Shown here: piece after piece, positions 36,520 to 48,700 of the stretch | How the letters are laid out: every line of letters starts with the position of its first letter | Numbering within the stretch: position 1 is the first letter of the stretch | From: Maylandia zebra | Taxonomy: Eukaryota; Chordata; Actinopteri; Cichliformes; Cichlidae | Direction: 5' to 3' | DNA length: 64,000 nucleotides | Assembly (NCBI RefSeq): GCF_041146795.1 | Contig: NC_135176.1 | Span: 23,189,786 to 23,253,785 of the forward strand | Translations under genes and position numbers: made by a program | The notes under the pieces: generated by a model | What the model saw: the letters and a program-made list of their open reading frames with translations, nothing else | Told to the model about the DNA's origin: nothing | Databases searched by the model: none

Positions 36520-37830
36520 GGTGTCTAACATTGTACTTGTCTCTGTGCTTGTACCGCTAGACCCCAGTGCAGCATTCAATGCTGATAATTCTGTTCTCTT
36601 GATTGTGATAAAGCTCAGGTTAGCCGTAAAAAACATAGAAACGTGTTTTCTAGCCAGATGCTTTCTCTGGATGGCATGGCCTTGGCCTCCAGCAGCACTG
36701 TGAGGAACCTTGGAGCCAATTTTGATCACGATATGTTGTTCAATGTGCAAACAAATATGTAGGACTTCCTTCATTCTTCTTCATTTCTTTCTGAATGGTA
36801 TTGCCAAAATTAGAATGTCCTGCCTTAGAGTAGCGCTGACAAGTTAGTTCATGCATTCATTATTTCTTTTCTGAATTATCCCTCGAAAGCCTTCAGTTAA
36901 TCCAAAGCATGAATCACAGAGCGTACTGGCAGAAAGGGAGATCATCTGTCTCCCATATTAGCTTTTTACCATTGACTCCCTGTAAACTCCAGAATTCAGT
37001 CCAGAATTGGGAGGCAGCCACCCTGTCTGCTTTTATGAATAAAACTCTTTTATTTTAAAGCTTCTGGTTGGGGCTGAATCAGGTGACCCTGAACTATCCA
37101 TTAGTTATGTGGCTAAATGCTCAGACTGCTGGGGAACTTCCAGTGATGCACTGAGCAATTCTCCTCTCATCTCTTTTCACTGCTCATGTGTTTTTATGCC
37201 ACCACTGCATGTAATTAAATCTTCTCTTCTCTTCTTGCTCCCACAGTTGAGTTCATACTCTCTCTTCTTATTCCCCTCAATCCAGCCGTTTGTGACAGGT
37301 GATTGCCATTTACTAAGCCTGGTTCAACTGAAGGTTTTCTCCTGTTTAAAGGGAGCTTTTCCTTCCCACTGTCACCAAGTGATTGCTCATAGGGGAACGT
37401 CTGGATATTGGGGTTCTCTTGTGGGGCGATTGTGGCTCAAGAGTTGGGAGTTCGCCTTGTAATTGGAAGGTTGCCAGTTCGAGCCCCGGCTTGGACAGTG
37501 TCGGTCGTTGTGTCCTTGGGCAAGACACTTCACCCGTTGCCTACTGGTGGTGGTCAGAGGGCCCGGTGGCGCCAGTGTTCGGCAGCCTCGCCTCTGTCAG
37601 TGCGCCCCAGGGTGGCTGTGGCTACAGTGTAGCTTGCCATCACCAGTGTGTGTGTGAATGGGTGGATGACTGGATATGTAAAGCGCTTTGGGGTCCTTAG
37701 GGACTAGTAAAGCGCTATATAAATACAGGCCATTTATCTCTGTAATATTTTAGGGTCTTTGCCTCTTTATAAAGCATCTTGAGGCAACTTTTTTTGGCAA
37801 ATGGTGCTATATAGATAAAACTGAAGTGAA
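36520..37830 (+). mobile_element. Rex1-like LINE fragment, split by a SINE
   Basis: Plus-strand debris includes LDPSAAFNADNSVLL (reverse-transcriptase motif A region, normally LDLSAAFDTVDH) and SSTVRNLGANFDHDMLF. The 3' part is a Rex1-type tail that ends GGTGCTATATAGATAAAACTG near 37825. The tail is interrupted at 37421-37737 by a SINE. The frame is broken and the 5' end is missing. Confidence 0.75.
37421..37737 (+). mobile_element. tRNA-headed SINE inside the LINE tail
   Basis: The head carries an RNA polymerase III A box (TGGCTCAAGAGTTGG, 37433-37447) and B box (AGTTCGAGCCC, 37476-37486) at normal spacing, so it descends from a tRNA. The body (TGTCCTTGGGCAAGACACTT) and the tail (AAGCGCTATATAAATACAGG) are those of a SINE family common in percomorph fish. 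Rex1-like sequence resumes immediately after it. It appears full-length and only lightly mutated, so relatively young. Confidence 0.8.
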
Positions 37831-38210
37831 TAATGGTTTTTGTTATGCTAACATTTATCTGAAAAGAACCTACCAGTTGAAGCTGTTACTTCCCACTGAA
37901 TTGTAAAGAATTTTAGGTTATGTTGTGCACAAAAAATAGATACTCCATTTTAAAATATTAAAAATTTAAGTAGGCAAAAGTGTTTTTAAAGCTACTGTGA
38001 AGAGGATAAAAGAAGAAGAAGAAACATTCTTAAAGTAAAAGGACCAACCAAATACCTCATTAGCTGATTGCCACCATTAGCAAAAAATGAATAAGTAGGC
38101 TCATTTCCTTCATTATTTAAGCAAAAGTGCAAACATTTTCTAACTTATCAGCTTCTCAAATTTAAGGACTTTTTGTCTCATGTGCTGTGTTCTTAAATAT
38201 AGTGACACTT

Positions 38211-39281
38211 ACTGTATTTTTCGGACCATAAGGCACACCGTCGATGAACGAGTCTGTTTTCATGCATAAGGCGCACCAGATTATAAGGCGCATTAAGTGA
38301 AAAAAAACAGTCAGAAAAGTCTGATTTTACTCAACTCATTCTTCTTGCTTCCTCCACTTCTGTACCATCGATTCATTAATATTAAATTCTCTCACAGCTG
38401 CTCTATTCCCATGTTGTTGCAGTATATTAATGACTAACCTCCTATTGTGGATGGATTATCTCAGTTGCTCTACTGACTGAAGTTTGGTTTGTTTACAGCA
38501 TCCTGCCATGTGATTGCATTTGTACCATCGGGAACTCTCGTGTTAACTTTTATCGAGTGGAAAAGGGTTAGGGTTCATCTTCCAGCTTCACTGTGTTTGT
38601 TATGCTAACATAGCTGTGTTGCTAGCGATCACATAGCACATTAATATATACCAGCTAGCCCAACTTCAGTAACCCTACAAACATCACTGCTGTTTAGTTT
38701 TCTGTCTTCATTTATGTTGGAAGTGATAGCAGAGCTGTACGTTTTAATTTTTTCACAAATCTCTCAGTCAGAACATGCTATATCATACTTAGGTGGAAAC
38801 TAGCGAGCTAACTTCCTGCTAACTTCTAACTCTGTTAAATTTAATAAATTCTGTTTTCATGGATGCCTGGATGTTAAACTTCATAGTTACACCTGGTAAA
38901 GCAGCAAAACTGATCATTTTATTAAAGATGAAAGAATTTAGACAGTTTTTAACTCTCAGTGATGCCGCAGTGTTCGCTTGACTTTGGGACCTGAAGCGGA
39001 CGGAGTTTTGGACCCAGATTACTCTGCGAAGCTCCTGACTGTGGTAGCCTTAATGCGCCAACAATCCATCAAGCGGTGCGCTTTCCTAGCTTACCAAAGT
39101 CATACTAAAACATTTTTTGATAGATTTTTGAGCACCGTGTACCACATAAAATCGGTTTGACGTCAGTAAACACAACTAGAATTTATACATAAGCAGCTCA
39201 GGGTTATAAGGTGTACTGTCAATTTTTGATTAAAAAAAATTAAAGGATTTTAAGTGCGCTTTATAGTCTAAAAATTACGGT
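38211..39281. mobile_element. Non-autonomous DNA transposon with inverted ends
   Basis: The left end ACTGTATTTTTCGGACCATA and right end (minus strand) ACCGTAATTTTTAGACTATA are imperfect inverted repeats. Just inside both ends are copies of a TAAGGCGCAC-type motif. This pattern is well known in teleosts. The 1.07-kb body has no open transposase; the frame at 38978-39160 is unassigned. A target duplication was not clear. Confidence 0.75.
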
Positions 39282-39499
39282 CATAGAGAAAGTTAGAATG
39301 ATAAGATTATTTAAAATATAAAAAGAATATGTAACATTCCCAAGCCTAAAACCCTAAAACAATAAGGTACCATTATGGAAATAAGCCATGTTTTATCCTG
39401 CATTATGCCTCATTTTCTACCCATTACAGTTGACTATTATTGTTTTTACATTGTATGCATCCATTTATGTGTGTGTCATCAAAATATGGTTCCAAAGCC

Positions 39500-40190
39500 A
39501 ACTCATGAAGAGTCACATGGGGGGGCAATAATTATCTGAATCCCTGTGGAATTTTTACGTTTTCTCATTTCCAAAAAGGAAAAACAGAACAGTCTAAATT
39601 TTATAATAGTTTCATTTTAATGGAGAGACAGAATGACGGGCTCAACAAGAAGCTTGATGACAAGATGCCAAGATTCTTGTTGTGATCATTTGGAAAAGGA
39701 AGAAATATAAAATGACTATCAGTCCGGAGATCCATGCAAGGTCTTGCTTCATGGGGTGAGCATGACAATGAGAAAGATGTCCAAAACTACAGGGATATGC
39801 TAATGATCTGAAGGCAGCTGTGACTCCAAGGTCACCCTGCTCAACATGAGTTTGCCAGTTAACACCTGCAAATCTGACAGAAGTCTGCAGGCCACAGCCA
39901 AGAAGAAAAGAAGTGGGCCAAAATCTCTCCTGAGATGTGTGCAAACCTGGTGACCAACTACAAGAAACATCTTACCTCTGTGTGGTTGCCAACAAGGGTT
40001 TCTTCTGGTGTGTTTTCTTCTGGAGCCATAAAAGATCTCCGCCCCACCCCCACCCCTAATTTATCCCTCCACTTACATCATTTCTGGTTTATCTATCCCA
40101 GCATCCATGATCTTTGCCCCATTCTGCATCTGGGCAATTCTGCTGGTTGCTTTGTGTAAACTTGTATACTGCTACTAATAATAATAATAA
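39500..40190 (+). pseudogene. Tc1-like transposon 3' remnant
   Basis: Plus-strand debris reads KKWAKISPEMCANLVTNYKK then HLTSV (about 39917-39980), matching the end of a fish Tc1-like transposase. The preceding segment (39750-39900) is the broken upstream part. The GGGGGCAATAATTATC near 39521 resembles an internal motif of the same family. Confidence 0.6.
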
Positions 40191-42300
40191 TTGTCTGACT
40201 GATGAAGGATAATAAAAGATACGAAATAATATGAATGCATGCAGGCCCATCAGACTCAGTTGTATCAATAAAAGGAAATAATATCCATAAACTCTATAAT
40301 TCCACTTGATTACATGACATAAAAGTATCCCATCTGGTCATTCAGCAGAAACACGTTCACCTCTGCTCTTATTGATAAAGCAACAGATGATTAAAAGCGC
40401 AGCAGAATAATAAAGGGAGTTATTAACTTTATTGCTGTAAAGTTAAATATGTGCCTATAATGGAACGAGAGGCTGAAAGATTTTTTAAATCTTAAAATAA
40501 AGATTTCTATTCCTTTAGAGAGCCTTTTCCCCTCTCTATATCGGCTTTTTATTCCCTCTGACTCCTTACTAATCACCCCATGTACTGTTCTCCCTATGTG
40601 TTGAACTCCTTGAGCGTGAACATTAATAAACAGCCAGACAAACTCCTTTTCAAGAGCCAGGAAAGAGAGCGTGTTTGATCCTTTAATGACATGACATAAT
40701 GAATTGACATCAATGAACTGGAGTGAAACTAGAAAGACATATAAAACAACTCTTAATAGACTATCATATTATCTGCACATAAGTATAGTTATCCAATAAC
40801 ACAGTAGAATACAAAATCAGTATCCTATAGATATGCAATCTGGTATTAATATAACGGACAACAAGCTAGCAACGGGTAAACATACACTTGTATCATTAGC
40901 TTACAGGCTAAAAATGTCACAAAACACACTATTATTAATTTCTGGACATACAAGGTACTGATAGAACTTACAGCCTTTGCTTTCTGAAGGACTCATCTGA
41001 AGGATTGTTTTGCATTTAACATAAATTGCCTAAAAGGTGTAGCCATGCTTTTCCCACTGTTTTCTACACTTCCCGTTTCCTGTCTATCCAAATTTCAAAT
41101 TAAAACTTTTGACATTTATGAAAATAAATAATAGAAATACAATTTTCATGGCTACATATTTGTACACCCCATGTTTCTGTAAGTATAATATAATTATATT
41201 CCATAATAGTATATGCTAACTTTTGATGATTTTGCAGTGATATCTTTTAGCTACTGAACTGTTTTTTCCCTTATTTTTTCCTCATACGTGTACTTTGATC
41301 CCATTGCAAAATAAATAAACTCAATTCCAGTGACCTCACCAAAAACTCCATTCGTCCTCCTCGTGTCGTGCAGCTGACACACCACAGGTGACATGATTAG
41401 TTTTTACAGACCACACTGAGATTAAAAAGACATTCACAGTCTTAAATTTGATTTCATCCTCTGTTTGTGGGTCTGCTTGTTCATTCATCCACTTTGAATA
41501 AATGGACCCGGCTAATTTTCTCTCTGAAGGCTCGCCTGCTCTTTGCCTCATCAGTGTCTTCTTCGCAGGAGGAAGAGAAAAGGAGAAGGTGGCATTGCTG
41601 GGAGTGACAGATTACTGGTCGAGAGGAGTGACCCATTTAATAAGGTCAGTCACATGATGGCAACACCATAAGCCTGTTGGTCACTCCAGTGGTGACCAGC
41701 CTGCTCACTGAGGAGTTATGTGTGAAGATGAATTAATAGCATTTAGGCCACTATGTTACCAGAGACACTTATGAGGGTTTCAGTTTTAACTAAACACACA
41801 AAGAAAAGGTCAAATAAAAGTAAGAGCCTCCAAAAATAATCTGTGGTGTAGTTACATATGAAGATGCTTAAGATAGCAATTCGATTATTTTAAAGAGCAC
41901 GAGAAGTGCCCTCTCTGTCTCTCTCTGTCGCTCTGTCTGATCATCTCTTTGTCAGCCCTTTCTCAAGGTTACTTTAGTTCAATGGGAGTGTCTTATTTGG
42001 ACCACGTGATCCTGATGCAAAGTTACTCTGTGTCAAAGCTGTGCTCAGCTGCAGGGATGGCGTGATGTACCAAATGATACCCCCCTAGAAATAAATCAAT
42101 ATATAAAATAAATAAATAAATAAACACTGGGAGAAAAAAGATATAAGCTTTAGCTGAATTTATTTAATCGGGAAATTAAAAAATGTGAATGACCGAAATG
42201 CATCATGCAGATGCAGCTTTAGACACTTGCGTAGTTATTTTGCGACAAATGAGAGAAGCAGCTGACCACTTAATGCGTATGAGCATGCAGCGAGAACGGA
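40191..42300. other. acsl6 upstream intergenic; nothing recognised
   Basis: AT-rich sequence with no supported exon or transposon. It precedes the CpG-rich acsl6 start region. Confidence 0.5.
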
Positions 42301-43700
42301 TAGTTCATCCCCAATAACCTTGGTGTCGATCGGATCTTCCCGCACGACCTACAAGCCCCTCATATTCAGCAGGGGAGTCTGCCATTGCGCAGCAGCCAAC
42401 TGGGTGAAGGTGGGAAATCCACTAAGAGCGAGGATGCTTCTATAGGGAGTCGGGGTTTATTTCCTCAGTCAACATTTTCAGTTTTTTCAAGCGAAATTTA
42501 CGCTGCTGGAAATCGCCATCCCCTGCCCGGCTCCCCCACTGTGGTCTGTCTCAGTTATATTGTCAACCCCCCCTCCTCTCTGCCTCCTTAATCTCCCAGA
42601 TTGTCGGCGACTTGCTGCAGTCGATGCTGCAGTTCTGAACCGCTCCTGCGCCGGGACAGCTGACTCAATGAGAAAGACATGCTCGCATTCGTTTTGGTCT
42701 CTGGGTCTCTCTGGATTATATTAGGTGAGTCGTGAATGCCTCTTTCTCATTTTGATTCATTTGAACGATTTAGCGTCGCTGGGCTGGAGGCCAAGAAAAA
42801 AAGCGGATGCACCTGCCGCGCAGTGGGCCGAGGCGCATTCGTGTCTCATTCATTACCGGCTTTTTTATTTTTCCGAGGCTGTGCTTGAATATTTCAGTTT
42901 TTACAGACGACACTGCAAGAAGCTTTAGTCGCGATCCATTGCTGCATTTGGCGGTTTGCCTGCACCGCAGGACGCGGGTGACATTTTTTCATTTTCTCAG
43001 GCTACACGTGTGTTAAGTCAGCCCGGGGGCAGGCGTTAGCATTTTACCCTAGCGGGCTCTAGCTCCAAGGAAGCGCAGGGCTCGGATTTCTGGTCAAGAA
43101 CTCCGAGATTAACAGGCCAACATCATCGAGGGATGCATTCAGGTGGGCATTAGCTACCTCTAATCAGGTATGGAGTGGGATGGACGACTGGTTGCCATGC
43201 GGCTGGGTCCGCGCGGCTGTTCCGGGTATCAGGGTTTTAATGTAAAAGTGTGTGCTTTGTGCTTAAATCCAACTATTAAAGACAAGGCTGGAAGCTGGAA
43301 GAGATGAAAGGGGTACATTTAAGGTTGGACCGCCGCTAAGGTCGTATGACATTGTGCGTAGAACCCGGACACACGTCATTTAAACCCCCACCCCACCCCC
43401 TGTTAGCTCACGTCTCCCAACAGCCGGCCATTCACACCCTCGCGTCTGCTGTGCGCCTCTACTTCAACCTCGCTTTCAATAATCTCATATCAAACACATC
43501 AGATGGGCAGAAAGCCGGTTTTAAAAGTCATCATTTCGCCCATGATGTCGTCCGCCATGCTTCCGTGATGGAGGATGAGGGGATGAGGAAGGATGAAGAT
43601 CGATGACGCGCTTCAAGTGGCTGCCGCTGATTGGACGGAGCTGTCCATAAGCGAGCAGTGCTGAAATCCTGCGGCCTACCGGCAAACTACCGGGCACGGC
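42301..43700. promoter_or_regulatory. acsl6: CpG-rich acsl6 promoter region
   Basis: CpG density rises sharply compared with the flanks and surrounds the first coding exon (ending 42724). No TATA box was seen near the exon, consistent with a CpG-type promoter. A CCAAT box on the minus strand (GATTGG near 43629) and TGACGCG just upstream could belong to an alternative start within intron 1; that is inference. Confidence 0.5.
42679..42724 (+). CDS. acsl6: acsl6 exon 1 (coding part)
   Basis: The ATG at 42679 codes 15 residues plus one base before the donor TTAG|GTGAGT. The one-base phase matches exon 2, giving IIL-E-LSSTLMEKMQ. Mammalian ACSL6 isoforms have a similar hydrophobic MLTFFLVSGGSLW start, recalled from memory. 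An upstream ATG at 42668 is out of frame and ends at the splice site. Confidence 0.85.
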
Positions 43701-45739
43701 GTGCTCGCTTTCACCAACACGACCCCCACCCTGGTTTTACGCACCGATTCTTAGGGGTGTTGGAGCTGAGCAGAGACACCATTGCTTGACATCCGAATAA
43801 ATAATATCAAAATAAATAAAGTACTTAAAAAAACATCAGTTTCGAGCTGTGATGTTAAAAACTGAGGGATTCTCATATGATGAAAGAAACTGCAGGTAGT
43901 GAAGGCTGTTTGTTTGTTTGTTATTAAAGGATTGTGGCGGTAGATTATGTGCCAGCTCGGTAGGTTTAATGGCAAATAGGCGGAGGTTATTAATCCTCCA
44001 AAGAACAGGTCGCACCGCAGCGACGAACATGTGGTAACAGCTGGCGTTTTGACTGGTGCGCATTAATATTCCATGTTGCAGTTACAGGTTTGAATGTGCT
44101 TTGTACGCAATCACTTGGAGTCTGTGATCCAAATTTAAGATGAAATGAATTGTTCGCTTGAAAATAAAGATCCCCTGGGAGCACTCAATGCACCTCTCAC
44201 CTGTCACCACATCCCAACGCCCTGCTGCTCCTTAGAATAAATAATGCATTTTAATCAACGGCTAGTGCAGCCCTACACATGGTGTAAGCCTATTCTTTTT
44301 CCTCCCTTAATATTTAATTAAATAGATAGGGGCGGTTTCACCCCGCCCTTTGCCAAGAAACAGCCAATGGTGTTTTAGTATCCAAGCAGAGCAGCTCCTC
44401 TGTTTAACGTAACACAAGCCTTGTGCACACCAGGGGACTGCTGACTTGTAATTGGATGACTATCCAGTACATCATCATGCTCTTTTTTTTCTTTTATTCA
44501 CACTGAGAATCTTTTGCCTCTTAAATTAGAAACGACAACATGAAGGAAGTTGCACTGTGAAAATGCTGAAATGAAATTCCTCTAATTAAAGAAGAACTGC
44601 ATGACTGGGCAATCTTATAAGACAAATCTTGAGGGTTACGTAATTCCTGCTGTGCAATAATAACTGCTTGTTACTGACCACTTTCACTGAATCCTAGAAG
44701 TGAGGTGAATTCCAGGAAAGGTCATTTTATTTGGAGCGGTGGATGGAAATTTGCTAACAAGCATGACCTTAAAGTGGTGCATAGAAGATATATTAAACAA
44801 ATGCAACACCTTAAGTACATATCCCCGAAGACAGTAATAATAAAATTAGGCAGTCTGGGTGTTCTCAGGGCCATATGTCAGCATGGATTTTTGCTGTTTC
44901 AGCAGTCTGTGCACACTTTTCCACATATTGTGGGATGATGGGTGATGGTTCAGTATTAAGTGCTGTGCAGCTGTCTGCCTCCCTCTTTCTCATATACATT
45001 TGTTTTTTAAGTGGTGCAGTACTGTACCGTACTCTAAAATGCTCCATCTTTGTTGACTGGATATTGCCTGTCATGAGCCTTAAACGAATCAACTCCCTTT
45101 CTGATTAAAGACTTTAAAAAAAATTTGTGAGCATCTACAGCTGCATGCTGGTCAGTAAGAAAGTGTTCTTAAACAAAATAACAGCCATTTAGAACATGTT
45201 TTAGAATATACCTATGTTTCCTCGTTCCTCTAAAACTGTATGTGTGCAAGGAGAACACCCTCTCTAAAAAGGAGTGAAGGTGGTTGTCTTTGCCTGGAGT
45301 TCACAGACTGTAAAATAAGGCTGTAAAAACACAACACTATGCATGTACACTGTGGTTAACACTTTTGCAAAAGTGTTGTTTTGGGGGTTTTTCATCTTTC
45401 TGGAAGAAGTTTCAGTTAAAGGGTGTTGCTCTATTTTTTAAAAATCATATATATACACACACAGACACACAGTGACTTGTTAATGATCCTACCCCTCCAG
45501 CTTGAGATCTAAAAGTCTGCTTTCTCTCTCACTTTGATAGTCAAATTAAACTGTGAGCAGCATCAGTTGATGTGTGTGTGTGTGATTTGTTTAAATGCGC
45601 ACGGGTTTCTTTGCATATAGGTGGGTACGCGTGTGTGTATTGTTTGACACTATTCCAGGCCAGTGTGTGTGTGTCATTTCCACTTACTGAAGGAGAAGTT
45701 GAGTCTGCATGTTTAGGCAGCGAGAGCCAGAAAGAGAGA

Positions 45740-45775
<36 letters not shown>

Positions 45776-48700
45776 GCATCAGGGAGGAGGGGTGGGTGGG
45801 TGTGGTGAGAGTGTGCAGCGTCTGTTGAGTCGAGGGTGGTGTGATACGGAAGCCAGCCAGGCTCAAACGAGGCCAAAACGCTTCTCGCTTCCCTCCTCTT
45901 GCTTGCCTCAGCTTAATCTGGCTGTTGGCACCGGCAAGGTAATCACTAGTTTGCACCGGGCAATGTGATATCCGCCCGGTACCCCTTGACACACATCACC
46001 TGCACACACACCCACCTACACAGACACACATCACACCTCACCGGCTGCCTGGCTTCCCCGACGCCTTTGTAAGTGCCGCTGACTAGACCACATCTGCTTT
46101 TAGATCTGCTGCCTGCTTTGTTTGCTCGATATTTCTCTTTTTTATTACAGTGCTGCATTTTTTTAACATATTCTGTATATGTTGTATATTCCAGTCCCTT
46201 CTGCTCAGTATATCCATATTACTTATTTATTCTGCACCTTATATCTTTAAATGTTCTTGCATGAGCAATACCTGCTCTACCCCTCCTTGACTGAGATGCA
46301 GGAGTGGGGGAAAGGATCATTCTTCTGAACCGGATATTACAGCATCTCTGCAAGTATTCCTTATTGAGCATGACAGAAAAAAGTTGTGGTTTAAGTCATG
46401 AGGTGTGGGCAGAAAGAGATATGAATGAGTGGCTAAAAGAGAGTGACTTTAAGCAAGGGTAGGTGGTGTTCTGGGATGATTAAGCACTGATTAATTGTTT
46501 TTATTTATTTATTTTAAAGAAAAAAAAAGAAAAGCATGAGCAAGAAGAGCGATACCGTGCACTGACGCGAGTGACACTACAAAGAGAAGGAGGTGAATTT
46601 GAAGAATAAGAGAAAGCTGAGCAGGATGTCTTTAAATAGAATACTGTAGTGAGGTTACTGCTGGTCATCTGTCTCTGTGCTAATAGGTTGTAATCTCACC
46701 AGGTTGGACTCTAATCATTGGTGATGTCCCTCGGATGGGCCGATGGGGCGGGACTTAAGGACAAAGGGTTGTGTTTCCTTCACTTTAAGCCTCAGAGGTC
46801 AAAGGAAGTCTAACTGACCCATTCACTTCCCCTGATCACTGCATAGATTGCTGTGCCCCTGCACCAAAATCTTTGCTAAGTGAAATCTTCCTGAGACAGG
46901 AAGGGAAGGAACCTCTGGGGCTGAGGTGGTACGATAAGGAGCCAACGTTTCATGCAATTTCACTAATCTAACTGGTTAAATAAAGCAGCAGAACTCCTTC
47001 GCATTTCTGTTTTCCGTCTCTATTTAAGGGAACTCTTTAAAGAAACTATGCGAGGGAGGCTGCAGTTGCGAATCCCCTTTGCTCCATGTAATTCATCTTC
47101 AAATCAGTGAATCGCAGTTCTGTTCATTTTTTTTTTTTTTGCTTAAAAATGTGTACTTCAGTATATCCAAGTGAGTACATATGTATGAAAAATTACAATG
47201 TTTATTTTTGTAACCCAGCTGTTCACGCGCAGCATGTGCACTAGACGTTTTGTAACAGATACGTTGCAGTCAGTGTTATCTTCTTTCAGTTTTCTGACTG
47301 TGCACATCTGTCAGGCTTGCAGCCAAGTGTATGTCTGCTCATGTCTACTCATTTTCTTTTTCCTCCAAGCATATTTTTTCACACTCTCTATTCAATCTGT
47401 TTTACCTCATGAATTAGGGCGCTTGCCTCACTTTCTCACTTTAGGTCAGATTGCAGGGTCGATCACTGGTACAGATCTGAAGTCCTGTGTTTTAAAAATG
47501 ACATATGGTCACTTGATGGTTATTGAATCTGTTTCATATGGAAAATCCCAAGAAGTCATCAACAAAATGCTGAGAAAACCAGAGAAAATAGAAGGCACAT
47601 GTATATCATAAGCTCTGCAACCATTTACAGCAGTGGGACACTTTGCTCAGCTTTTTGTTATACAGTATTACCCGATTATAAAACTCAGAAACAGCTACGC
47701 TATCTCCACGACTGTTGGAAGCTCAGCCATAGCTTTACAGCATCTCAGTTGCAATAAACCCTTATCACTATTTTATTGCAGACATCTGTCCACAGACTTC
47801 CCTTGCAGTGGCTCAGGAGAATGAAGGTTTTTGCAACCTGCTAACTGTAAGATTCAAATGACAATGCTTGTCAAGCAGCCTGAGCTGTAAATGCAACAGA
47901 GTTGCATTTACTTCCTTGGGTTTTTGAGGGTGCAATGTGTTTGCCATTGTACAAATTAAACAGAGAGGCCTTTGAGTTCATATGCTGATGCTGAAGGTCA
48001 CTGCTGTTGCTGATGGGGTCTCTGCTGACCTGCTGTTCTCCTGTCACGACAGCTGAAGCAACACTCTTTGTAGGAGGCAGCGGGGAGGAACTTAATGGCT
48101 TGTATGGGGATGTGTTTATTTGTGTGTCTATATGTGTGTAAGTGTGTAGGGAGCAGGTGCTTTGGTGGTGTTTCATTGAGGTTACCACAGGACATCCTAT
48201 AGCGAAGACTTGACCCTTTATATAAAAGTATCATGCAAACCAAAGTGCACAGCCTGATCTTAACTACGGAAAATTATTTTAAAATGTAATTTTGCTACTA
48301 AGATTAAATGCTTCTGGACCTCGTAGCTGTCAGAAGAGTGCTTCTCTTCCACCATTTGGAAAAGTGTACCAATAATTCACCTGGAGTGAAGGATGCTGCT
48401 TGTTATCTGGATAAAAACTGAAGAAGACAGCATGTACTGAAGGAGCCTCCTGAATGACTGGCTGCCCAAGTTTGTTGTATAAGGACTTGTTAGACCGCTT
48501 GCTGCCTCTCAAACCTTTTCTGTTGCTCTGTAGTCTGGTATCACTTTAAATTATCCGATATTGTCATGAAAACTTACAAATAAAGTTTTTTTAGGACAGT
48601 TTTCAGCTTTAAAGATGTCCTGCTATACTTTGTTTTTATTGTCTCTTTCATATTGTGAGAAAACTGGAACTTTTTTTCATTGGCAGTTAAACAGGAATAT

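Noticed and set aside
37433..37490. Possible functional tRNA gene
   Set aside because: A and B boxes are present but no cloverleaf or anticodon stem is maintained; it is the head of a SINE.
43346..43606. 86-codon frame in the CpG-rich start of acsl6 intron 1
   Set aside because: CpG-rich DNA has fewer stops; no motif or conserved neighbour. An alternative first exon is possible but not supported.
45541..45992. Overlapping frames with VCVCVCV-type repeats
   Set aside because: They are translations of the CA/GT microsatellite and its flanks in acsl6 intron 1.
47198..47611. 137-codon plus-strand frame in acsl6 intron 1
   Set aside because: No recognisable domain and no acceptor or donor pair that would join acsl6 in frame.
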